Assembly: GCA_949361645.1 (NCBI GenBank)
Contig: OX442417.1
Span: 12,275,150-12,339,149, forward strand
DNA from: Spongilla lacustris
Taxonomy: Eukaryota; Porifera; Demospongiae; Spongillida; Spongillidae
Reading direction: 5' to 3'
Length of the DNA stretch: 64,000 nucleotides
This document shows positions 1 through 19,699 of the stretch, piece by piece. The notes beneath the pieces were generated by a model. The model worked only from the letters and a program-made list of their open reading frames with translations. It ran no database searches and was not told the DNA's origin. The position numbers and the translations under genes were made by a program. Each line of letters starts with the position of its first letter. Position 1 is the stretch's first letter.

Positions 1-228
1 CGTGTACATCCGAGAGTGGCTTCTAAAAAATGATGGGCAACTCAATGCAAGCTTACACAAGATTATAACCCCGCTCCATTACTGCCTTTACACACACAAG
101 ACATTTGAATGCAAGTGTACACACAACATGTACATTGAACTTGTGTGAATTACATGTGTAAAGGCAGAAACAGAGTAATCTTAACGCTACATTACGCAGC
201 TACAGTATCCGCGGTAACACATTCCACG

Positions 229-2343
229 TCACACATGCCATGGGCACTGGTCAACAACTGACCGAGGAGGATGAGTCCACATCTGAGAAGAGGTTAAGGA
301 GTGACATCTGTGGGGGGCTGGGGAGGAAGGAAGGAAGGCAACTGAATATGGGGGCACACATCACACCAAGGGACTGAACATGGGGCACACACCACACCAA
401 GGGACTGAACATGGGGCACACATCACACCACACCAAGGGACTGAACATGGGGCACACATCACACCAAGGGACTGAACATGGGGCACACATCACACCACAC
501 CAAGGGACTGAACATGGGGCACACACCACACCAAGGGACTGAACATGGGGCACACACCACACCACACCACACCAAGGGACTGAACATGGGGCACACATCA
601 CGCCACACCAAGGGACTGAACATGGCCACACACCACACCAAGGGACTGAACATGGCCACACACCACACCAAGGGACTGAACATAGGGTACACACCACACC
701 AAGGGACTGAACATGGGGCACACACCACACCACACCAAGGGACTGAACATGGAGGCACACGCCACACCAAGGGACTGAACATAGGGTACACACCACACCA
801 AGGGACTGAACATGGGGCACACACCACACCAAGGGACTGAACATAGGGTACACACCACACCAAGGGACTGAACATGGAGGCACACACCACACCAAGGGAC
901 TGAACATAGGGTACACACCACACCAAGGGACTGAACATGGGGCACACACCACACCAAGGGACTGAACATGGAGGCACACGCCACACCAAGGGACTGAACA
1001 TGGGGGCACACGCCACACCAAGGGACTGAACATGGCCACACATCACGCCAAGGGACTGAACATGGCCACACACCACACCAAGGGACTGAACATGGCCACA
1101 CACCACACCAAGGGACTGAACATGGGGCACACACCAAGGGACTGAACATGGGGTACACACCACACCAAGGAACACTTCTCCACTGAGGAGGAAGTGTGTA
1201 AATCAAAATCAGGAAATGCAGTTTTCAAAACAACAACCAATAAGAATGTCATTCACACAGTATTGTGATATTTAGGATGACCTATCCATACAATTGGTCA
1301 AAAGCCCCTCCCTTCAAAACATACATCTAAATTCCCATGGCATTGCCCACACCTCGATGATTCTTTATAATGCTACCAATTTCCAAAAACAATAACATTT
1401 AATCAAAACAACAACAAAACAATAACAACAAAAACAAACAAAAAAAGGTTTCCAAGGGTTACAACTGTTACTAGCATACTACCACACACTACAAGGCCTT
1501 ACCCAGGCATCACAGATGACCAGCCACCTTCAGCCATGCCAATGATAGTATGAGGAGAGTGGTGGTAAGAGCCGTGCTGGGATACGGGAGAGTCTGGGGA
1601 GGAGGGAGGTGGTTACCATGAATACATAAAACCACAGCACATACTGAAGCTATCAATGAACAGAGGTGAGCATTACACACACATGTACACACAGTATATA
1701 CATGTACATGCACACACATATACATGTAACACACAATACACACACATGTACACACACAGTACACACACACACACATAACACACGGTACACACACATGTAC
1801 GCACACATAACACCAGGTGTATACACCCACACAGTACACACATGCGTCACATGCTCACATTAGTACAAGTACATGTACATGTGGGTGGGTGGTTCATCCA
1901 AATAAAGAGAAAGGAGAAAATCTTACAGTGGGTTGCAGCGTTGTTGGATGTCTGGTGGTAGTAGCCGGGGACCGATGGTGGTGCAGAGTGACGGGGAAGA
2001 AGCCTGCTGTTGGTCCTGGCAAACTCCAGCCTCACGGTCTGGGGACTGGCTGGATCAAACTGCACCCCCTGAGGGAGGGAGGGAGGGAGGGAGGGAGGGA
2101 GGAAGGAAGACATACCATTCTAAATGATACACATGTATGTATGTGATGTGATTCTATAAAAATTCCATTACATACCAACAAAAAGTTTGGTGAGTTTATA
2201 ATTCCATCCTCCTCCTCCTCCTCCCCTTTTGGGCAACAGTATTAATATTTGGACTCACCCTAGTCACACATGCACACACATACACACATGCACACACACA
2301 CATGCACACATACATACATGCACACACGACATACACACACATG

Positions 2344-2374
<31 letters not shown>

Positions 2375-5300
2375 ATACACACACACATGCACACACATAT
2401 GCACACACATACACACATATGCACACATACAGACTCTTACATCATATGCACTCACAAGTGGACACACCATGCGCCTTACCTGCAGCTCGTCCATTGCTAT
2501 TTCCGCTTGCTTCCTGCTCTTGAAGCTCACAAATGCAATGGGCTAAGGAAGACACAACACCTCTAAAGCACACAAGGTGTGGGGGAAAATTCGCAACAAC
2601 AAAAAAAAAAAAAAAAAAAAAACTTTCAGTTCCAATTGTGCTCTTGGTGTAGTGATTGGCAGTGCAGCAGTAAATGATGTGGTGTTCATGGTGGTGATGG
2701 TGGTGATAGTGTGGTGATGGTGGTGATAGTGGTGATAGTGTGGTGATGGTGGTGATAGTGTGGTGATGGTGGTGATAGTGTGGTGATGATGGTGATAGTG
2801 TGGTGATGGTGGTGATAGTGTGGTGATGGTGGTGATAGTGTGGTGATGGTGATAGTGTGGTGATGGTGGTGATAGTGTGGTGATGGTGATAGTGTGGTGA
2901 TGGTGGTGATAGTGTGGTGATGGTGATAGTGTGGTGATGATGATGTGGTGATAGTGTGGTGATGATGATGTGGTGATAGTGTGGTGATGATGATGTGGTG
3001 ATGGTGTGGTGATGATGATAGCAGTGGTAATGGTGGTACTGTGATAGGTGATGATGGTAATGGTGGAGTGACAAATGGCAGACAAAGCTGTGGCCATAAC
3101 CTCAGAGCCACCAGACTCCATATAAAGGCAAATGCAGTACAGCATGCAACTTTCCAAGAAAGGTACAGCAAAACATGGCTGCTGTGTTGTGACAACAGGT
3201 CCTGATTAAAGAGACTTGAACTGAATAACAGAGCAAAATCAAATGGTCATCATAGCCTTGTAGACATGAGGCCTTGTAGTCATGAGGCCTTGTAGACATG
3301 AGGCCTTGTAGTCATGAGGCCTTGTAGTCATGAGGCCTTGTAGACATGAGGCCTTGTAGTCATGAGGCCTTGTAGTCATGAGGCCTTGTAGACATGAGGC
3401 CTTGTAGTCATGAGGCCTTGTAGTCATGAGGCCTCGTAGTCATGAGGCCTTGTAGTCATGAGGCCTTGTACGCTGATGAAGTACACTGTAACAACTACTT
3501 GAGCATGCAGTTAAAAATATAACCTTCAGTTTACCATCTTACCTAGTCTAAAAAGTTAGGACCTAGCTTCAATGCAGCGCTACTGAATATCGTATCGAAG
3601 ATATGAATAAATGGTTTGAAGATGGTCAAGTAATCATTACCGTCTGCACATACTATTTTTTTTAACGCTCCCAAGTGTGCAATCAAAGTAAGATCACATA
3701 CACATGCAGAGTGTGAATGCACTAATTTGGTATGAATTCATAGTAGACAAACACAAAATGAATGACATTGATTTACAGTACATTAAGGTGATCATATACC
3801 AGGCAACAAAACTCCTATAAACTATAGTTTTACTGAAATTTCATTCACCCCATATTCACTGAGTTGCATGCAAAAAGTTGTTTAGTGTATGAACGATCGC
3901 CTTGACATGTATGTTTGAGTTCAGCTCAACAGTACAAAGGTACATGTATTAATGTAAAAGCTCTTAAAAAAACAGGTGCAATGTCCAAATAAATTTGTGG
4001 ACGGAAACAAAAGAGCTAGTACATGTATACCAAATGTAAGGTGTGTACACATGTAAACTGCCAAATTAAAACCGGTTGGCATTATTGGAACGTGGGGTAT
4101 GAACTAGTAGAAGACTAGAGGTAGGGGTTTGAACCTCATTCTCTTTTGTGTACTGACGCATGCCTGAGCACCCGCGTTCCAACAAAGCCAACCCGTTCTG
4201 ATTTGGCAGTTTACCTTAACTAGCTACAAACAACGCTCACACTAATAGCTGGAAAGGCCCAAAACGTTTCGGTCCCTTGCACCTCAGTATATGAAGTATA
4301 AGTGGATCTATGTAATGATGGAATTTATCCACACTCTAGTGTGGTGCTCGCTACGACGTCGATGGGAAAAATTGAACTGTGAACTAAAACCGCCCAAAAA
4401 AAAAAAAAGCATTCGCACTGCTGAGAAAGCTGCATGTAAGTGCTTGTTTAAGTAGTGCTACACGGTTGATTGCCACTTCTGCTGTGACTTCCCACACAGT
4501 TTAGAGTACCTACAAACATTTAGGATGTATCCACAAGCAGCTACATGGTGTGTATGCTCACAATGATGTGTTACAAGCCTTTTAAAACCTTATCAGCTCA
4601 TCCGAGTGCCTAGATCAGTTGCCAAGGTTACAAAGTGAACTGATTGCACACTAGGTGCCACTTAGTACCATTTTTAAGTGGACACACTACCAATTTATCA
4701 ATCTAACAAATAAGTGTGCCTCTTTACCTGGGGTGACTTCCCGGGTCTGCCAATCACTTTCAGAAATGCACCTTCATATCCCTGCAATGATGTTCACACA
4801 CAGGTGAAAAGGAGAGGAGGGAGGGAAGGGAGGAGAGGAGGGACAGGAGGAGAGGAGGGAGGGAAAGGAGTAAATTGTGAAAGGTTAAAATACCCAAATA
4901 GCAATGTCATAAAGTATCAGGCATGGGGGGGGGGGGGGGGGGGGGGGGGGGCAAACTCACTTCATACGGTCTAAAGAGAAGATAGACTTCCCTCTGCTTT
5001 ACGTCCATTGGCAGGCCACTGACAAACAGTGTACGCACCTACAACACACACAGACAAAAAAAAAAACCTGTCTTTAAGTAGAGAAAACAAGTTCCAAACC
5101 TCAATGGTAATAATGTTATATTTAATGAATAGTACAACATGCTCATGCACACCACAGCACCCATGTGTTTGCAAACACGGTTTACGTACATACAAAACCA
5201 GCACATACATGGGGGGAAAAAAATCCTGTACATGTACACGTAATCCGTCGCCATGAATATCGCTATCACTCCATGTGGTCCAGCCACAAAGAGCAGTAGT

Positions 5301-5604
5301 ACATCGTAGCCAACGTATATAAAGTGCATTGCCTATCGCTACAGCGTGCACAACCATTTAATGAAGCGCGCTCTTCAGCTCCAGTTAAGACCATCAAATT
5401 AACCGGCTCCAGCGTAGAGCCTCTATAAATATTCACGCGCCCAACGGCAATACGAGTCTCATTTGCAATTCGGCAACGTACTTCTCCATCTCTTTCCTCA
5501 AGGTTGCTCTTATGGGTACTGGAAGTCCCCATATTTCCAGGAACAACTTCTAATACTGAGCGAGAGTCATCGATGGCAAATATTGGCGCCTCGCTAACAC
5601 TCAT
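229..5604 (-). CDS. RBPMS: RBPMS-family RNA-binding protein (single RRM), 7 exons
   Basis: Exons read on the minus strand: 5604-5482, 5038-4961, 4781-4728, 2542-2480, 2068-1927, 1593-1503 and 307-229. They sum to 630 nt, i.e. 209 residues, close to vertebrate RBPMS/RBPMS2. The RRM begins right after exon 1. RNP2 reads LFVSGLP and RNP1 reads PIAFVSF, with the family-typical segments [13 protein letters not shown] and [13 protein letters not shown] following. The family binds CAC-containing RNA as a dimer and regulates splicing and mRNA storage; that role is inferred from homology. Exon 6 adds a His/Ser-rich low-complexity stretch. The last exon lies beyond a minisatellite-filled intron and was chosen because it has an acceptor, the right phase and a stop at 231-229; it is the least certain part. 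An in-frame upstream ATG at 5679 could lengthen the N-terminus by 25 residues. The intron at 4727-2543 holds two tandem arrays. The gene is divergent from MNS1. Confidence 0.85.
345..1175. repeat. Minisatellite, unit about 26-31 bp
   Basis: About 30 tandem copies of a unit built on CACACCAAGGGACTGAACAT followed by a variable GGGGCACA/GGCCACA/AGGGTACA linker. Unit length varies, so several frames stay open by chance on both strands; these are not genes. The array sits in the last intron of the RBPMS-like gene. Confidence 0.95.
1660..1862. repeat. CA-rich simple repeat with ACATGTAC words
   Basis: Degenerate (CA)n interspersed with ACATGTAC, lying in the intron between exons 5 and 6 of the RBPMS-like gene. 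No coding evidence. Confidence 0.85.
2264..2440. repeat. CA-rich simple repeat
   Basis: (CA)n with scattered TG and TA steps, in the intron between exons 4 and 5 of the RBPMS-like gene. It ends about 40 bp before the splice donor of exon 4. Confidence 0.9.
2685..3030. repeat. Tandem repeat of TGGTGATGGTGGTGATAG type
   Basis: Short interspersed units GTGATGGTG, GTGATAGTG and GTGATGATG in an intron of the RBPMS-like gene. Histidine/threonine-rich reading frames on the minus strand are by-products. Confidence 0.92.
3245..3470. repeat. 16-bp minisatellite CCTTGTAGNCATGAGG
   Basis: About 14 nearly perfect 16-bp copies, alternating mostly between GTAGACATG and GTAGTCATG variants. Located in the large intron of the RBPMS-like gene. 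Confidence 0.95.
4054..4213. mobile_element. Small inverted-repeat element (MITE-like), 160 bp
   Basis: The left end TAAACTGCCAAAT and the right end ATTTGGCAGTTTA are reverse complements. The match continues imperfectly inward through AACCGGTTGGC / GCCAACCCGTT and TTGGAACG / CGTTCCAA. It has no coding capacity and lies in the large intron of the RBPMS-like gene. The family was not identified. Confidence 0.75.
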
Positions 5605-5772
5605 TTCTACAGTTGTGACGCAATGACACGTGCCTATGAAAATCGACCACGCGACATGTCGCTGTTGCCAAGGAGACAAATAGCGAGAGGTACTTTGAAT
5701 GTTATATACCAGTACTAGTAATAAACTTAGTCACAGATTCTATGTCCATTGCAGAGATAACACATTATAGCC
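5605..5772. promoter_or_regulatory. Shared bidirectional promoter region of RBPMS-like and MNS1 genes
   Basis: Only 168 bp separate the two divergent start codons (5604 minus, 5773 plus). No TATA box is obvious. The interval contains a candidate X-box. If the alternative upstream ATG of the minus-strand gene at 5679 is used, the spacing falls to 93 bp. Confidence 0.6.
5664..5677 (+). promoter_or_regulatory. Candidate RFX X-box
   Basis: GTTGCCAAGGAGAC fits the X-box pattern RYYNYY-NN-RRNRAC at every constrained position. It lies 96 bp upstream of the MNS1 start codon, the usual distance for RFX-driven ciliary genes. MNS1 is an axonemal gene, so the context agrees. RFX binding itself is inferred. 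Confidence 0.5.
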
Positions 5773-10625
<4,853 letters not shown>

Positions 10626-11500
10626 TCCCTCTGCACCGGTCCACTGCTCCGCAACTGTTCTGTTCATTTCATGTGATAACACCGTTTGCACCTGGCACCT
10701 TGGGAGTTTGATTGTTGATTGTAACGTTGTCTTTCAAAGGCATGCATGTACACCAATTTGTTCAATGCGTACTTCCAAAAATAAATACCAAGGCTGTCCC
10801 ATTTTCAAATTAATCTGCACAGGCATCAAAGGCGGGAGTAAGAGATGCTTCATATTTCTGGCCGCAAGATTACTTGTTTGTCTCTGCTGACATTGTCATG
10901 TTAAGACCAAGTGCTGCGATGACAATTAGCATGGCAAAATAACACCCTCATAGAACTACATATATATGGCAGCAGCTTCTTGCAAGTGGCACAGGTGTCC
11001 TGGCCAGCCCAATTGGTCTTTGTTACTAGTGTAGGGGTGGGGCTGTTTCTCCTAGGGATGAAGGGACACAAATACTTCTATAGGATCATATGCATCCAAT
11101 AAAAATTGAATTGGGGTGTCTAATGCCATTGGTTGCCATGCAACACTCACGTGGAGTCTGGTCACTAATCAGCTTCATTGTGGAGGAGTGGCTACTCACA
11201 CACCATTGCTGAGGACACGATACTGGCTTCATTCAGTGACCTTGCCCCTCCTCCCTCCCTCCCAATGGGCTCAACCAGCTGGGCACACTGAACTGCCTGC
11301 TGGTCATGGTCAGGAAGGCTGTCGTAAGATAGGTGAGGGGACCTAGCTATAGACTGTGGCTGCTTCCCCCAACATCCTCATGGAGGCAACCAATGGCAGA
11401 ACATTATTAGGTCTGCTGTCAACAATTTCACAAAGGTCAGAGCATACTCTAAAACTGAGTATGTTGTTGTTGCTGTTGATGATATTGTTACATTGTGTGC

Positions 11501-11503
11501 TTA

Positions 11504-11588
<85 letters not shown>
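11501..11588. repeat. (GT)n microsatellite
   Basis: About 42 uninterrupted GT dinucleotides in intergenic DNA. Confidence 0.95.
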
Positions 11589-11589
<1 letters not shown>

Positions 11590-11968
11590 ATTTTTTATGA
11601 GTTCAAGACAGCATGCCCAGAAGGAGTTGAATTAAATGAAATCTTCTCAACTGATATGCATAAGTTTCACATTATCTATGCATGCGTATATAAATAATTA
11701 TTGCTTTAAAAAATCTTTGCTCCGCATATTCTCAGGATTCCTTTGACCACTGTGCATTAGAATGCAGAGCGGGAATGCCTATTATGTGCTGCTGTAGGAG
11801 CCATTTAGCCGGCATGGTTGTGACTATATACCAACTGATGTTCTTGTTCCATGTTCCTTACCTTATAATTAACAAGGGCAGATTTTTATTGGCTAATTAT
11901 TGATTAAAATTTGTGAAGTTATTTTTTTACACGCTTACATGTACCATGTACCATAGATATTTACTTAT

Positions 11969-12041
11969 ATATCTATGTAGTTGGGCGTGGCCCTCCCTTC
12001 GCGTATTGGCGGAAGGGCGGGCCACGCCCAACTAATATCTA
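11969..12041. repeat. GC-rich inverted repeat (hairpin)
   Basis: TAGTTGGGCGTGGCCC and GGGCCACGCCCAACTA form arms around a short CTTCGCGTATTGGCGGAAG loop, in otherwise AT-rich DNA. Probably a small foldback element. A related broken piece (GGGCTATGCCCAACTAGG) lies near 12633. Confidence 0.75.
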
Positions 12042-12280
12042 TGCATGTACATATAGTTCTAGCGCTGCATGGGCGTACGCAGCCTCGCGTACATTGTCAT
12101 AACGTACGCGTATGGGATGCATTAATCAACAAATCGTTAAGTAAAACTTTCTAGTGTCGATCTAGTAATAATAGGTTAATCTGATTATTAATAAATACTT
12201 GTAATTGTCTATGCCCTTGAATTAAGTGTCTTCTCAATGATGAGAGCTTTTCGTCATGCGGGATACACGAACACTTTGGC

Positions 12281-12343
12281 TAGTCTCGTACCCAGACGCA
12301 TAGATGGTTTATAAACCAATTTATACGTCTGTGTACGGGACTA
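12281..12343. repeat. 63-bp near-palindrome
   Basis: TAGTCTCGTACCCAGACG at the left end mirrors CGTCTGTGTACGGGACTA at the right, centred on TGGTTTATAAACCA. Relics of the same terminal word (GTACGAGACTAGCC) occur near 12988 and 13214, pointing to a dispersed family. Confidence 0.75.
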
Positions 12344-13510
12344 TACACTTTGGATGGGATGCAAATCCACGAACGAATAAAAATTACCGCAGTATTCATT
12401 ACGTCATTGTTCGTATACAAAAGGGCGGCCCCTTTGCCCCGGGTACATGTACCAAACAATCAATGCGTCGGTATCAATGAATAATTGTATAAATTAATTA
12501 GAATCAGATTGGCTTTACATGTACATGAATGATACTATAGTAATTGCCCGCATTGAAATGTTGCATTGTGATTGGACTGCAATCCCCGTTGCAGCTTGTA
12601 CATGTACAAAAACGGTACGGGGTTGGTAGGTCGGGCTATGCCCAACTAGGCCTAGACAAAACCCATACAATGAAGCGCTTTTTTTTTTAACTCGTGGCTA
12701 TATACAGCTTGGATACCTATCGCTGGGCCATCACCGGTATTGTAAAAGGCCGGAACGTTTTTGCCTGACTTCTAACTAGTAGAGGAAAGTCTTTGACACT
12801 TTGTGCTTCGCAATGGCTTTTATTAGAAGTGCCTGACCGGCTGATTGCATGTGGAAACAGAGTTCCTACAAATAGTGCATAGTATTCTTACATGCAGTTA
12901 GTCTCTACTAGTACAATGTAGAAGCCGCTAATTGCCTGAGCCTTGTTTGTTAATTGCATTCCAATCTGCCACCTACATGTACTTTGGGTACGAGACTAGC
13001 CACTCGCGTTTACTCTTGAGGGTGTGCCTGTTTACCCTCTTCAGTGGTTTCTGGCCACAATGAATTGATTACATGTACATGTTGACTTTACAATGTGTAG
13101 CCGATTCTAAGGACTGAAAATCCCAACTTGGCAGTAAGTTTCAATCTTGTTGGTTCTAGTGCTCCGCATAACCGCTACCATTATGCTTCAATCGTCACGA
13201 AGATATACAATGCACGAGACTAGCCCGATCGGAGTCGTATACACGACACTTCAAATCCTAAGTTCCGATACAGAGACGTAACGCACTGCAATCCACAACG
13301 GCAGATTCATGCAGTTTTAAAGTTGACTCCAATATGATGAAGTCTTGCCAAAACTCGAAAGTGAGAGGCAAAGTATGGTTTACAGCATTTCCGCTTCGCA
13401 ATTCGGAGATTAGTAAAGATCACGTGCGTTTCGGTGGGTCGTAAATACTAAGGGCAATAGAGTTTGCACATATTTTGTAATTATAGTGTTATAGATTTTA
13501 AAAAAAAAAA

Positions 13511-16364
<2,854 letters not shown>

Positions 16365-17212
16365 TCTCACATGTGATGGGGGCGGGGTGTAGCTCAATGT
16401 CATCTGCATTCTTATTTTCTTTTTAAAACCCTTTGGAGATGGAGTTGGTACAGAACCTTTTGTTGTTGTGTGGTGGTAAATCAATGATCATGTATGCATT
16501 GCCATGTGGATATGCACAGATTTTTTTAAGTATGGAGATCGATATGTACAATTTGTAGTCAAGTAACGCATGAGGGGGTTGTGTATGGATTAAAATCATG
16601 CATAGTTTGAGAGTATTCACCATGCAGTATATTGATTATCAGTGCATTGTAAATTAAATTCTGCATTCATTTTTTTAATGACCAATAACAATTGCATGTG
16701 GATGAAATCCTGCATGGTTTGGGAGTATAATTATATTTATGGTACAGTACAGCATGTTGCCTTTATATCGATCATTGTTATGAGCTGTAGGTTATACTAA
16801 AGAAAGCCGTTCTGGTTCAGAGCTTAGGGGAGCAAATACAAACCATGTTGGTTGTGGCCTCCGAGGCGAACAGGGGGCTGAGTCAATTCATGCTAAGTTT
16901 ACAGTAACTGACTGACAAAGTAAAGCGTTGCCAAAGAATGCCTAATAAAATAGACCCACAAGTTTATTAAAAGCATATCATGTGTTCAAAACCTTAGCAT
17001 ACTATAAGGGGAAAAATACCAAAGTTGGGGTGGGGCTTTCACAACTCTTTTTCTGCAAGGAATTTCCCCAGCATATCTGTATTGACAAGGAAAGCATGAA
17101 TTCATTTCATGACTAATCGGTACGTTGATCTGAAGATATTAGACGTGATTAACGACGCGATCGATCGGAATTCAATTATGAATTGACCACTAATTTGCCT
17201 TTAAAATCACGC

Positions 17213-17450
17213 ATTGATCTTGGCCCCAGACCCAATGGACGTTGTATCTACGTCACAAGTATGTTGCTGTATACATTATGTATACGTCACATGGTATAAA
17301 TATGTACCACGTGAGCGTTTTACACCCTATTTATCTCGTACCCACGCGGTGTATATTTTATAGCAACATACATGGTGATGTAAGATGTGCGTGACGTCAC
17401 TGTTATAGCCACAGCTGCGTCCATTGGGTCTGGGGCCGAGATTAATCATG
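17213..17450. mobile_element. MITE-like element with inverted ends, about 240 bp
   Basis: GGCCCCAGACCCAATGGACG near 17222 is mirrored by CGTCCATTGGGTCTGGGGCC near 17418. The flanking ATTGATCT / AGATTAAT extends the match. A second inner inverted pair, GTATGTTGCTGTATA / TATAGCAACATAC, is also present. No coding capacity. Confidence 0.8.
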
Positions 17451-18865
17451 CATTACATGTACTTCAGTTCGATCAATTATTTTCAAGTACAACGTGCAAC
17501 CCCGGCCTGAAATCAGTGGCGTAGCGAGGGTGTTGAGCGCCCGGGAGCAAAATGCACTAATGCACCCCCGCCCCGCCACCCGAGCCCCCACCCCTTGAAA
17601 TCCGAATACGGGGGGGGGGGGGGTCCCTCGCGTTTGGCAAAATACGGATACACGGGGTCCCCCTTGCGTTTGGCCAAGTACACGAGGGAGAGGGGCATTG
17701 CTGCTTAATTTCTTGTTAACTACAGTACTAGATGTAGCAATAGGCCAATAGCGTTTGTTGAGGGCAGAGATGTGTTTTTGCCATTCTTTTAGGAAGTCTT
17801 TCAACACTACTACAACGACATTGTCAACGTCTTTGACTTTGGAGCGTCTTTGATACCACATGCAATACATAACTATATATAGCTCGATCTATGGCTTGTG
17901 GGCCGCCACCACGTACTGCCATAATACAAGTACAGTAAAGCACATTATTACCACGTAAATGTGTATATATAACATAATGATATTCACAACAATATTACAT
18001 AACAGTACTAGTTCTGCACAAATCTTGGTCAGAGATCATATTATGATCTCTGTCTTGGTATAGGCTTGTCACACTACCACCCGACCAAACGATTAACTGG
18101 ACCGTGCATGACGTATGAATTAACCGCGCCCCCTTATGTATAACCGGCCCACTTACTACGGCCCTGGTGACACCAAACTTTGATGGATTTTTGATTTGTT
18201 TTGTTTTGGTCTATAGCTATTAAAAAGAGCATCACAAATATGCTCTTAAAATATTTTTGTTATACATGCGGTAGGCGCTGAGATTCAGTGGGGCGGGTGG
18301 GTGCTCTAGTGGGGTATCAAACTCCGCCCCCACCCCAAGCTCGCTTATACATGTCCTGTGTAAAATCCCTATATTTATCACCATTGCATGTAGAAAATAT
18401 ACAATTTCCGTTTTCGCATCAGTGACATTGGCGTAACCCCCTGGCTGGGCTGGAGGGGTACCTCCCACTAATTAAACATTTAAACATAGATATTAGACCA
18501 GTCTAATATCAATTACTTCTTAGGGCAGCTAAAATATTATACTGCACTTAGCATTGGAATGCTTGTAGTTAGCTAGCTGAGGGATAAATTGGTAAATCTC
18601 CATTGTAGGCACTGCTGCTAGCACGCACAGCCAGATTTATACAAGTATAAACGTGCAGAAAAAAAAAAAAAACAATTGTACACACCATCATGGCCATTTG
18701 ATGACCTTTTTTTTCTTGAATCTTGAAAACGTGACCTCAGAACGCACGCTAGCTTTGATGACTTATTAGCACAAATTGTTAAATAACTTATATCTTTAAT
18801 AATCAGCACATTTCCAGTGCATGGCAAACCCCCTTTTAAAAGTTTATCTGAACCATCTTGGTTGC

Positions 18866-18987
18866 AAGGCCGGATTTAGACTGTCGTGGGCCCTGGGCAA
18901 CTAGCCTTGGTGGGCCCCTAGTCGTCTGACGTAGCCACACTCTCGCGCTTTGCAAAGCACGGGTGTGTGGCTACGGCAGATTGGGAA

Positions 18988-19024
<37 letters not shown>

Positions 19025-19256
19025 TTGCGATAGTCCAAATGAATACATTCCATAACGTACGTATTCCATTCATCAAGGCGTTCTCGTTTTGCACTTCGCG
19101 CGCACTACGATTCTCGAGCTCTCCATGCGTTATTTCTTAATTTACTAAGACCGCCATAAAACATGAATATTATTATGAGCACGGTGGGGGACCCCCTCAA
19201 AGAGCAGTGGGCCCTAGCGGTTGCCCCCCCCCACCCCACATGTAAATCCGGTACTG
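18866..19256. mobile_element. MITE-like element with a poly-G core
   Basis: CCGGATTTA at the left is mirrored by TAAATCCGG at the right. Just inside, GTGGGCCCTGGGC faces GCCCTAGCGGTTGCCC. A G-run of about 35 bases lies at 18987-19022. An internal inverted pair CGTAGCCACAC / GTGTGGCTACG is at 18931-18977. Confidence 0.65.
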
Positions 19257-19699
19257 CTTGCATGGTTGTAGCGGCTTTATCCCCCCTAATTAGAATTCTG
19301 TGGCTATTTGGAAGAAGCACCATCTTTCCTGGAATAAATTCTTGCAATTACAATTACAAGCTACATGTTGATTCTTACTTGTTGATTGCTGTCAATGCTG
19401 TGTTTCCGATCATAATAATACTAGCCCTTCAGTCTTCAGATCAGTTCGTTCTGTTAGATATCATTTTGTGTGATCTCTTTCTGTTTTTTTTTTTTTTTTT
19501 AATAATTTAATTCCTGGTGGTTGTGCTGTGATATGTTGCAAGGTACACAATTTTTATTCAATCGCTAGCGGTTATGCGTCTGGGAACGAGACTAGATGCG
19601 ATTCTGCCTGCAGGGGCGGATCCAGTTTTTCACTACTCGCAACTTTAATAACAGGGCCTGGGGAAGAGGCTAGTATAATCTGATGATCAAGCTAGGCTA

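Larger units (their letters stand above)
10626..13510. other. Intergenic region without a recognisable gene
   Basis: Between the MNS1 stop and the SQOR start I see no conserved reading frame on either strand. It holds the MNS1 3' flank (an AATAAA at 10780-10785), a (GT)n tract, two palindromic elements and AT-rich unique sequence. Confidence 0.7.
16365..19699. other. Intergenic region with MITE-like elements
   Basis: No convincing gene between SQOR and the oxidase gene. It contains two inverted-repeat elements (described separately), a hairpin CAGAGATCATATTATGATCTCTG near 18030, and a fragment at about 17512-17650 whose start CAGTGGCGTAGCGAGG resembles hAT-type MITE ends seen elsewhere in the window. 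Confidence 0.6.

Noticed and set aside
251..1206. Cys/Pro/Val-rich frames over the first minisatellite
   Set aside because: Several overlapping frames are open only because of the repeat; only the last 79 bases (307-229) fit as an exon of the RBPMS-like gene.
2442..3195. Histidine/threonine-rich frames
   Set aside because: They derive from the GGTGATAGTG repeat within an RBPMS intron.
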